A stretch of 32,445 nucleotides of DNA from Deltaproteobacteria bacterium. GTDB lineage: Bacteria; Desulfobacterota; Syntrophia; Syntrophales; UBA5619. The notes below the pieces were generated by a model. That model ran no database searches. It had not been told where the DNA came from and saw only the letters and a program-made list of their open reading frames with translations. This document shows positions 7,192 to 12,697 of this stretch, in pieces. Numbering within the stretch: position 1 is the stretch's first letter; each line of letters opens with the position of its first letter. The stretch lies in assembly GCA_026388345.1 (NCBI GenBank), contig JAPLJY010000123.1:1-32445 (forward strand). The letters run 5' to 3'. Position numbers and translations under genes: made by a program.

Positions 7192-8129
7192 CGATCCAGC
7201 CCTCCCTCCCCTTCCGGCGACCCGGCTCGGGGACCACCACGGCCGGCCCGGTCCTGGGCCCGGGTCAGCCAGTTGACGATGAACCGCTGCCAGTTCGACT
7301 TTCGGTTCACCGGGTTTGCCGACGCCCAAGCCTCCATGCGGCGCAGTTCTGAGAGCACATCGACCGCGGGATAGGCCTGTTGCCATTTCTCAACTAGGTC
7401 TGTGGGTACCTGCTGAAAATGGCCGGCGTCGTAATCGAAGGCGATCCCCTTCCGTGCGGGACTCGATACCCGTGCCGCGGGTTTAGACTGGCGGCGACCA
7501 GTTTCGGGGGTGAGAGGATCGGCCGTCTCCTCCCGAATTTCCTCTTCCGCGGGACTGGGTACCCGTGCCGCAGGTTTAGGCTGGCGGCGACCAGCGTCAG
7601 GAGTCAAAGGATCAGCCATATCCCCCTGCTCCCACTCCTTCAGCGGCGGGCGATCCTCCTCGGCCGCCGCAGTAGTAGTTTGTATTTCTGTTTCGGTTTC
7701 TGTTTCTGTTTCTGTTTCTGTTTCATCGCTGCACTCTCGCGAGTCTGTGGCGAGTGGCTCGCGAGACACTCGCGAGGGTCTCGCGAGGATGTCGCGAGGA
7801 CAGGGTGGATTGCGCATCTTGCTCGGCCGGTCCACCTTCTGGTGATCGGAAAAGTTCCGGATATAAAAGAAGGATTCCCCGTCCGCCATAAAGGGGTAGA
7901 TGACGCCGATCCGCTCAAGGTCGGCCAGCCATACCCCGAACTCTTCGAGCGGCAGGTCCACGTCATAGGGAAAGATCTGCGCCTTGAGCCAGGCCGGGTG
8001 CCCCTTGGTGACGCCGTAGTCGTCGGAACAGGTCCAGAGACCCGCGAAGGTCAGTCGCGCCTCCCTCGGGACCAGGGCAAGCTTCTCGTCACTCCAGAAT
8101 TCCGGTTTCAGGATCCGGGACCGGGCCAT
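7161..8129 (-). CDS. Phage O-like replication initiation protein
   Basis: This is about 322 residues. The N-terminus (SRILKPEFWSDEKLALVPRE, then FAGLWTCSDDYG and IFPYDVDLPLEEFGVWLADL) is a winged-helix domain of the kind found in phage replisome-organiser and O-like proteins. A low-complexity Glu/Thr/Pro linker follows (ETETETETETETEI), with two imperfect 31-residue copies of a DPLTPxxGRRQxKPAARVxSP unit. The C-terminus (VDVLSELRRMEAWASANPVN, then NWQRFIVNWLTRAQDR) resembles the helicase-loader-interacting end of such proteins. Three tandem starts (GTG 8135, ATG 8132, ATG 8129) follow GAGGGAG; 8129 has the best spacing. The gene contains an iteron-like array (7737-7798), as lambda O contains its origin. 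It probably gives the excised element its own replication. Confidence 0.8.
   Translation of the reverse strand: MARSRILKPEFWSDEKLALVPREARLTFAGLWTCSDDYGVTKGHPAWLKAQIFPYDVDLPLEEFGVWLADLERIGVIYPFMADGESFFYIRNFSDHQKVDRPSKMRNPPCPRDILARPSRVSREPLATDSRECSDETETETETETETEIQTTTAAAEEDRPPLKEWEQGDMADPLTPDAGRRQPKPAARVPSPAEEEIREETADPLTPETGRRQSKPAARVSSPARKGIAFDYDAGHFQQVPTDLVEKWQQAYPAVDVLSELRRMEAWASANPVNRKSNWQRFIVNWLTRAQDRAGRGGPRAGSPEGEGGLDRWLKKSSTTS
7683..7724. repeat. TGTTTC hexamer tract inside the replication gene
   Basis: Seven consecutive hexamers matching or close to TGTTTC run from 7683 to 7724 on the plus strand, encoding the Thr-Glu run of the minus-strand replication protein. Hexamer slippage would change linker length without a frameshift. 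The tract is strand-biased (pyrimidines on one strand) and lies 12 bases from the 11-bp repeat array, so it could be the duplex-unwinding part of an origin. Confidence 0.7.
7737..7798. repeat. Six 11-bp-phased TCGCGAG iterons, candidate replication origin
   Basis: TCGCGAG occurs at 7737, 7759, 7770, 7781 and 7792, with a one-base variant (TGGCGAG) at 7748, giving six copies exactly 11 bases apart. The core TCGCGA is palindromic. One helical turn per repeat, inside a phage-type initiator gene and next to a pyrimidine-rich tract, is the arrangement expected of initiator-binding iterons. The protein over this stretch (ILARPSRVSREPLATDSREC) is not periodic in a way that would need the DNA repeat, because 11 is not a multiple of 3. 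Confidence 0.65.
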
Positions 8130-8135
8130 CATCAC

Positions 8136-8336
8136 TCCCTCGCCACCGTGACATCAAAAGGTCCACAAACCATCCGCGGCACTCATCGGGGGCCGCGGTT
8201 AAGACAGAGGTTTGACTAGGGATGACACAAAACGAAAAAAAAGTTGTGGCCGAAAAGTGGCTTTTTGATGGCCGCGAAAAATATTTTTCAGAGGGTGTTT
8301 TCGTGCGTTTCCCCTGTGATTATCGTAAAAAACCCC
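8136..8336. other. Intergenic region between replication gene and toxin-antitoxin pair
   Basis: Divergent gap with no gene. It holds a perfect 14-base palindrome (GAAAAATATTTTTC, 8276-8289) and several A- or T-tracts, in contrast to the GC-rich surroundings. It probably carries the promoter of the leftward replication/integration genes, but I cannot place convincing -35/-10 boxes on that strand. Confidence 0.4.
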
Positions 8337-8365
8337 TTGACATAGGTTAACATGCAGGTTAACAT
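8337..8365 (+). promoter_or_regulatory. Strong sigma-70 promoter of the toxin-antitoxin operon
   Basis: A perfect TTGACA (8337-8342), a 17-base spacer and TAACAT (8360-8365). Transcription should start at about 8371-8373, almost exactly on the toxin's GTG (8372), so the toxin mRNA may be leaderless. Confidence 0.75.
8344..8365. promoter_or_regulatory. Tandem AGGTTAACAT operator
   Basis: Two copies of AGGTTAACAT at 8344-8353 and 8356-8365, 12 bases apart, each containing the palindrome GTTAAC. They fill the spacer and the -10 box, so a bound antitoxin would block RNA polymerase. This is the usual autoregulation of HigBA-type operons; the binding protein is inferred. Confidence 0.65.
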
Positions 8366-8371
8366 ACCGGC

Positions 8372-8731
8372 GTGAACCGAACGATCCTCTTCTACAAAAC
8401 AAGAGACGGGAAATGCCCCGTTCAGGATTTTCTCGATACCTTACCGGGCAAGGTAGCCCAAAAGGTAGTGTGGGTGCTTCGCCTCTTGGAAGACCTGGAG
8501 ATGGTCCCGGTCACCTATTTCAAGAAGCTGATCGGGACAGAGGACATCTGGGAGTGCAGAATCCAATACGGTTCCAATATCTATCGGATATTCTGCTTCT
8601 TTGACAGCCATTCGGTGGTCATATTGACCCATGGCTTCGAGAAAAAGAGCATGAAAACGCCCAAGCAAGAAATAGAAAGGGCCGAAACCTATCGGCGTGA
8701 TTACTTGAATCGGAAAGGGGAAAAGAGATGA
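8372..8731 (+). CDS. HigB/RelE-superfamily toxin (Gp49-like, DUF891)
   Basis: This is 119 residues in the phage-derived Gp49-like family of RelE-fold mRNA interferases. Typical segments are ILFYKTRDGKCPVQDFLDTL at the N-terminus, VVWVLRLLEDLE, KKLIGTEDIWECRIQYGSN with IYRIFCFF, and the C-terminal LTHGFEKKSMKTPKQEIERA. This matches the family pattern of IWElR, yRifyf and l.hgF.KKt.ktP..ei..A. Members cleave mRNA, usually on the ribosome. Translation starts at GTG 8372, directly at the predicted transcript start. The stop overlaps the antitoxin ATG (ATGA, 8728-8731). The toxin-first order is typical of higBA. Confidence 0.9.
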   Translation: MNRTILFYKTRDGKCPVQDFLDTLPGKVAQKVVWVLRLLEDLEMVPVTYFKKLIGTEDIWECRIQYGSNIYRIFCFFDSHSVVILTHGFEKKSMKTPKQEIERAETYRRDYLNRKGEKR

Positions 8732-9003
8732 GTGACCTGAAAAAATATATCGCAAAGCGAAAAAAGACGGATAAGGAATTTGCGGAGGGTTTCGAGGAAG
8801 GCTACGAGCAATTCAAGATAGGGGTTGTCCTCCGTCAAGCGCGCGAATCTGCGGGATTGACCCAGGAGGAACTGGCCATTCGCCTCAAAACCCAAAAGAC
8901 GGCGATTTCCAGAATCGAAAACCATGCGGAGGACATCAAGCTCTCCACATTAGACAGGGTCGCCAAAGCGCTGGGAAAGCGCTTAGAGGTAAATATCGCG
9001 TAG
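8728..9003 (+). CDS. HigA-type XRE-family antitoxin
   Basis: This is 91 residues. The N-terminal part (LKKYIAKRKKTDKEFAEGFE) probably contacts the toxin. An HTH_3 domain follows, IGVVLRQARESAGLTQEELA then KTQKTAISRIENHAEDIKLS, ending TLDRVAKALGKRLEVNI, the standard HigA signature. It would neutralise the upstream toxin and repress the shared promoter by binding the AGGTTAACAT repeats (inference from family behaviour). The start overlaps the toxin stop by 4 bases, so translation is coupled. It ends 14 bases from the convergent winged-helix gene; no terminator is visible between them. Confidence 0.92.
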   Translation: MSDLKKYIAKRKKTDKEFAEGFEEGYEQFKIGVVLRQARESAGLTQEELAIRLKTQKTAISRIENHAEDIKLSTLDRVAKALGKRLEVNIA

Positions 9004-9017
9004 TTCATTATTATCCC

Positions 9018-9893
9018 TCACCCCAGATACAGCACCGCCGACAGATCCAGGATCCAGTCTGACCAGTCGGAGACGAACCGATCCATCACGAATAGAAGCA
9101 AGGAAGAGATTACCGGCAGATCCCCCATGCTTAGGATCAGGACGTTCCCCCGATCGCAGTTCAGCATATACCCCATCTTGTGCCGCGTGGCGATCAGCGA
9201 TTCCATTTCCCCCTCTTGGATCTCCACCCTGCCGGCAACCCCCTTCCGGATATCTTCGAGGAGTTTTCGCTTCTGGTCGGTGATCTGCCTCTCGTAGGGT
9301 TTGTTCGTTCCCTCGAAGTTTATCTCCCCCGGCCAGAGGCAGCGATAGATGATCTCCCGCATGACCAATTCCCCGGGAGTTTGCGCGAGCAGGAGCATGT
9401 AGCTGAACGAAACCGGACGCAACAGGACTGGGACTCCCCGGTAAAAGAAGAGCTTTTGCCTCTCATCGATCAGGATGGCGGGTGGATCGGAGATCAGTTC
9501 CGAGAGGTGGCTCACATGGGCCAGCTTGGATTGTAGCTTCGTCAGCAGAGATCGGTTACGGACGAGATCAGTGAGGAAGCAGGGAAAGCAGGGGCCTTCC
9601 GGGATATCAATAAGTTTTTGGACCAGGTTGTACAGCTTCACGGCAAAGCGCTGCGGTAGGAGTTGCGCCAGTTCCGATAGGGGAAGTTCGAGGACGATGC
9701 TCGATAGATCAGCGTACTCGGCAAAAGGCCCGTCGTCGCCATTCCGGCCCCAGTACCTCAAACGGATCGGCGCTTGCCCCGTCTCTTCCCGGTGACGCCG
9801 TAAACCAGCATGAGAAACGGGGGAGCGGTCGGTCCGATAATCAGCGCTTTCCGGTGATTTTCCTTTACCGTGGCCGTCAGGATTGTCGTCCAT
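9018..9893 (-). CDS. Winged-helix regulator-like protein (OmpR-type C-terminal domain)
   Basis: This is about 291 residues. Residues 50-140 (SSIVLELPLSELAQLLPQRF, then KLYNLVQKLIDIPEGP) are unassigned. From about 155 the pattern is a Trans_reg_C-like winged helix: KLFFYRGVPVLLRPVSFSYM, LLLAQTPGELVMREIIYRCL WPGE, an extended helix (NKPYERQITDQKRKLLEDI) and the wing LIATRHKMGYMLN. About 40 further residues follow (VLILSMGDLPVISSLLLFVM onward), hydrophobic and unusual, because such domains normally end at the wing. A frame change near the end or a small extra domain would both explain this. The start could be TTG 9896 or ATG 9893; neither has a clear ribosome site. The target is unknown. Confidence 0.6.
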   Translation of the reverse strand: MDDNPDGHGKGKSPESADYRTDRSPVSHAGLRRHREETGQAPIRLRYWGRNGDDGPFAEYADLSSIVLELPLSELAQLLPQRFAVKLYNLVQKLIDIPEGPCFPCFLTDLVRNRSLLTKLQSKLAHVSHLSELISDPPAILIDERQKLFFYRGVPVLLRPVSFSYMLLLAQTPGELVMREIIYRCLWPGEINFEGTNKPYERQITDQKRKLLEDIRKGVAGRVEIQEGEMESLIATRHKMGYMLNCDRGNVLILSMGDLPVISSLLLFVMDRFVSDWSDWILDLSAVLYLG

Positions 9894-9896
9894 CAA

Positions 9897-10587
9897 CCGG
9901 AATCGATCCTGAAGGCACTACCGATGACGATCGGGGTCATTTCAATCGCCTTCGTCTCCCTGCAAGGTATCCCGTGCGTGGTGGTGGAGGCTTTTTTGCT
10001 GATCCGCGCCGCCTGCGGGCGGCCGGCATCGATGACAGGGGTTTAGTTCCGGGACAGGTGGATCAGCAGCCCAGGAAAGGCGTTTATCACCACAGCGGGC
10101 CTGCGACGATAGCGCCTTCCATCGGCGTCTTGGCGGCAACGGGATAAAGGATTGGCCTTTCGTTGTCGCCGGAGAGGGCGAGAAAACATAGTTGATGAAC
10201 GACTTAAGGATGGACACGAGGACAGGGACAAAGTGACGGTTAAAAATGAACAGATGAGAGGGATAGACATTCACCCACTTGAACAGAAATCCGTCGCCTG
10301 GCTTCCGTTTCCGGACGGGGATGATCGCGGGTTCCGTCCCAATGGCCTTGAGAAGGTCGAGTCGCATAGGACTGATACTGCCCCCCCAGTTCAATGGCGG
10401 TGGTGAATACCAGCTTCCCCAGTTGGATGGTTGTTTGAATGGCGCCGCGCCTCACAAATTTATTTTGCCGCGATATATAGCACTATTCACTTGATAACAC
10501 AAAGGAAATATACACAGATTCGGCTTGCGACAAAAAAGGCATCACCGGTCATTCCCGGAAGCGCTAAAGAACCGTCCTTAAATCAGA
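9897..10587. other. No intact gene; possible decayed minus-strand coding sequence
   Basis: Protein-like stretches on the minus strand lie in different frames. One (IQTTIQLGKLVFTTAIELGG) runs to a seven-C tract at 10381-10387. A second, after that tract, includes MRLDLLKAIGTEPAIIPVRK and LFIFNRHFVPVLVSILKSF. A third contains DNERPILYPVAAKTPMEGAI, and a fourth GRPQAARISKKASTTTHGIP. This pattern suggests a gene broken by several frameshifts and stops, but I recognise no family, and chance open frames in GC-rich DNA cannot be excluded. A short AT-richer stretch at 10470-10530 (AAATATACACAGATT) may hold a promoter. Confidence 0.35.
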
Positions 10588-10899
10588 CCCCGCTTCAAGG
10601 CGACCGAGTAGAACGAGGCTGCGCTGAGAGCGGGGAAAGAGGCGAATGCCGATAAAAAATCTCACGACAAACGATCCCAATGGAAATGATCACATGTAAA
10701 ATCCCCATTGACATCACTTATCGTTTCTTCTCTTTCCGTTCGGGGTTCAGTAGCACCCGACCGGACGGTCTCGACCAAAGGGAGGGACCGTCCGGCGCCC
10801 TGGAATCCGCTTCAGCGGTTTCGAGGGCGAGGGCGCGAACAAGGGAGACGTGTCTCGTCCGGAGCAAAGCGGAGGGCGAGTCACGACGACCGCCGAGGA

Positions 10900-10985
10900 G
10901 GGGCGTCACGAACGTGTCGCCCCGACGAGAAAAGAAAATGATCGCCCGTGGCTGCCTGTCTCCGACGAAGGAGGTGACAGGCAGC
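10900..10985. repeat. Hairpin-linker-hairpin unit 1
   Basis: Hairpin GGGGCG-t-CAC/GTG-t-CGCCCC (10900-10923), an A-rich linker (GAGAAAAGAAAATGATCGCC), then hairpin GCTGCCTGTC/GACAGGCAGC (10951-10985) with a T-T mismatch and a CC/GG clamp around the loop gacgaagga. It has the same layout as the units at 11067 and 11250. Confidence 0.6.
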
Positions 10986-11017
10986 AAGCGGGCCACCTTG
11001 GCGCAGGAGAGCGGAGC

Positions 11018-11163
11018 GTCCGCGGGGTTTAGCGGTCGCGGAGCCGACTGCGCAACAGCCCGCGAACCGGGGCGTCCGCGCGAAGCGAGGTCGCTCCGGG
11101 AGCGGGCAAAGAAAGAGAAAAAACCGGAGGGCGGAGGCAGTCAGCGCGCAGCGTCTGTCTGCC
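11018..11163. repeat. Long repeat copy A with hairpin-linker-hairpin unit 2
   Basis: It opens with GTCCGCGGG (11018-11026) paired to CCCGCGAAC (11059-11067). Hairpin CCGG-g-GCG-t-CC/GG-t-CGC-t-CCGG follows (11067-11099), then the linker GGGCAAAGAAAGAGAAAAAA, then hairpin GGCAG-t-CAG/CTG-t-CTGCC (11136-11163). It is repeated with about 183-185 bases offset in copy B. Confidence 0.65.
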
Positions 11164-11202
11164 GATAGCCCGGAGCACCAATCAATCGCGGCCGAGCAGA
11201 GC

Positions 11203-11354
11203 GTCCGCGGGTTTTATGCGGTCGCGGAGCCGGCCGCAATGCCCGCGGACCGGCAGTCTGAGCGCAGCGAAGTCTGCCGGGACCGGGCAAAAGAAAAGTA
11301 CAAAATGCCGGAGGGGCGGGCCTGTCGCCGCGCAGCGGTCGTCAGGCCTGCCCC
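11203..11354. repeat. Long repeat copy B with hairpin-linker-hairpin unit 3
   Basis: It opens with GTCCGCGGG (11203-11211) perfectly paired to CCCGCGGAC (11242-11250). Hairpin CCGGCAG-t-CT/AG-t-CTGCCGG follows (11250-11280), then the linker GGGCAAAAGAAAAGTACAAA, then hairpin GGGGC-g-GGCCTG-t-CG/CG-t-CAGGCC-t-GCCCC (11313-11354). Compared with copy A, the stems changed on both sides while pairing and mismatch positions were retained. Confidence 0.65.
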
Positions 11355-11825
11355 GGAGGCAGGGAGGGAGCCCCTCCGGGGCGGACGGGCGCGGATGCCA
11401 AGCGGCCGGAGGGGCGGAGCGGAGCCCGGCCCCGACGGACGATGGCACTCACGAGGGAGGGCGGGGGAGAACGGCGCGGCAGGCGGTGCACTAAGCCGGC
11501 AGAGAGCGACGCCGCGGCGCGACCCCGGCGACTGCAACGCCGCCGCTTTCCCCGCAGATCCCCGGAACGAACAGGCGGCACCAACCGAGCGGGTAGGCTA
11601 AGGACCTGCGGCCTGGAAAGAAAACACCGCGCGAGGATCAGCAAGGGCGGTGCCGGTCCCTGGGGCAGAGGAAAGGGCCGGCGCCGCCCTTGCCTGAGCG
11701 CGGAAGGGAGAATGCAGGGGCCGTGACAGGGCTGGAGCAGAGGAATGCCCTGGCGCGGCCCCTGCTTCCGCCTGATGGGGTGGTGGGCGGGAAATCCCCC
11801 TCCGGGGGATGCAAGGGGGGAGCGG

Positions 11826-11877
11826 GGAAAAATGCAAGGAGCGTGACGGCCACGCCAGTGGCTGGCGCGCTCCTTGC
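11826..11877 (-). terminator. Rho-independent terminator of the defence operon
   Basis: Read on the minus strand, 10 bp GCAAGGAGCG/CGCTCCTTGC (11868-11877 with 11834-11843), a short internal loop and a further 6-bp stem form a strong hairpin followed directly by ATTTTTCC. It begins 25 bases after the stop of the last operon gene (11902). It is at the same time the last member of the palindrome array. Confidence 0.7.
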
Positions 11878-11901
11878 CTACCATAGTTTCTCCTTTCGGA
11901 A

Positions 11902-12684
11902 TCACATCACGCCAAGTATCCAGCCCTCGACCTGGGCAAGCGTGCGTTCCGCGGAAGTCAGCGACGGGGCCATGAATGCTGATATGCGGCCATCAAGATC
12001 AGTTTGTCGCAGCCATCGGGCCACCGAATAAGCGTCATGCTGGTCCTGGCTGCGCTCTTCGCGAACAAAGCCTCGGCTCCATAGGGATGGATAAACCTCC
12101 GCAATGACCGAACGACCCGGGGGAAATTCCCAACCATCGAAAGGCCAGAAGTGTATCCTGTCCGCCAGCTTCTGGCGAAGGTATCGCAACCAAGGAATTC
12201 CTGAATGCGTCGATTTGGCTACCGAACCCGGCACATCGAAGTGAAAGACCGATTTGGCGGATCCGGCCCTTTCTTCCGTCAGGCGACGCCAATGGGCATT
12301 GCCCATGCGATCGGCGCCATTTCCTCTTTGACCGTCTCGGATGAAATCCACATAGACATGATCATCATCCGTCGGCCAGTGGCGCTGGAAATCATCGAGG
12401 AACAATGGCCAGTCAGGCAGTAGGTGGTGAACTTCAAAGTAGCGTATAGGAAAAGAGAAGCCGTGATCAATACCGACAATGGTGCAATGATCCTTCTGCA
12501 GTTGTTCAGCCAGCCACTCGGCGATACCCTTTCTTGTCCAATATTTCTTTGCGCTCGACGGCGGCTGAACCTCTGACGGCAGGGAGTCCCGATCAGCACC
12601 ATAAACCCGCAATCCTTTCAGGCTCGATATGGGCGTTTCTGCCCCTGAATAATCGATTCCGATATATCGGTGAAATAAGGACAT
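11902..12684 (-). CDS. DUF429-like predicted RNase H-fold nuclease
   Basis: This is about 260 residues. RYIGIDYSGAETPISSLKGL at the N-terminus is the first acidic strand of an RNase H fold. TIVGIDHGFSFPIRYF supplies a second Asp, VIAEVYPSLWSRGF matches the family's E.YP motif, and DQHDAYSVARWLRQTD gives the final acidic helix typical of DUF429. The acidic residues expected for two-metal catalysis are therefore present, but activity is inferred. I start it at the ATG at 12684, 13 bases after the upstream gene; a longer frame to 12750 would overlap that gene by 53 bases. It is the last gene of the operon, ending just before the terminator. Confidence 0.7.
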   Translation of the reverse strand: MSLFHRYIGIDYSGAETPISSLKGLRVYGADRDSLPSEVQPPSSAKKYWTRKGIAEWLAEQLQKDHCTIVGIDHGFSFPIRYFEVHHLLPDWPLFLDDFQRHWPTDDDHVYVDFIRDGQRGNGADRMGNAHWRRLTEERAGSAKSVFHFDVPGSVAKSTHSGIPWLRYLRQKLADRIHFWPFDGWEFPPGRSVIAEVYPSLWSRGFVREERSQDQHDAYSVARWLRQTDLDGRISAFMAPSLTSAERTLAQVEGWILGVM

Positions 12685-12697
12685 GGCAGGATCCGGA

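Larger units (their letters stand above)
10588..11877. repeat. Array of at least twelve covarying imperfect palindromes (GC-rich, non-coding)
   Basis: Inverted repeats at 10588-10635, 10761-10795, 10796-10829, 10849-10885, 10900-10923, 10951-10985, 11067-11099, 11136-11163, 11250-11280, 11313-11354, 11641-11693, 11714-11765 and 11834-11877. Stem sequences differ from one to another, but base pairing is kept. Most interior stems have a T-T or T-G mismatch two to four pairs from the loop, and many a second G-T or T-T mismatch further out. Loops share a core: ggagcaaagcgga, gcgcgaagcga, gagcgcagcga, ccgcgcagcggt, ggagcagagga. Open frames on both strands here are GC artefacts with Arg/Pro/Ala-rich nonsense and no family resemblance. 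Possible roles are a structured RNA, ssDNA hairpin sites of a mobile element, or clustered terminators. Confidence 0.75.

Noticed and set aside
8199..8402. 67-residue minus-strand frame upstream of the toxin
   Set aside because: It overlaps the toxin promoter and start, has no recognisable pattern and no ribosome site.
10588..11877. Integron attC array
   Set aside because: attC-type R'/R'' core sites (GTTRRRY and RYYYAAC) are not seen at the hairpin bases, there are no gene cassettes between them, and no integron integrase is present.
10588..11877. CRISPR array
   Set aside because: Repeats are not identical direct repeats and there are no uniform spacers; no cas genes are in the window.
10680..11905. 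Long open frames on both strands in the hairpin block
   Set aside because: They are Arg/Pro/Gly/Ala-rich, overlap in several frames at once, lack ribosome sites and follow the palindromes, as expected of GC-rich non-coding DNA with few stops.
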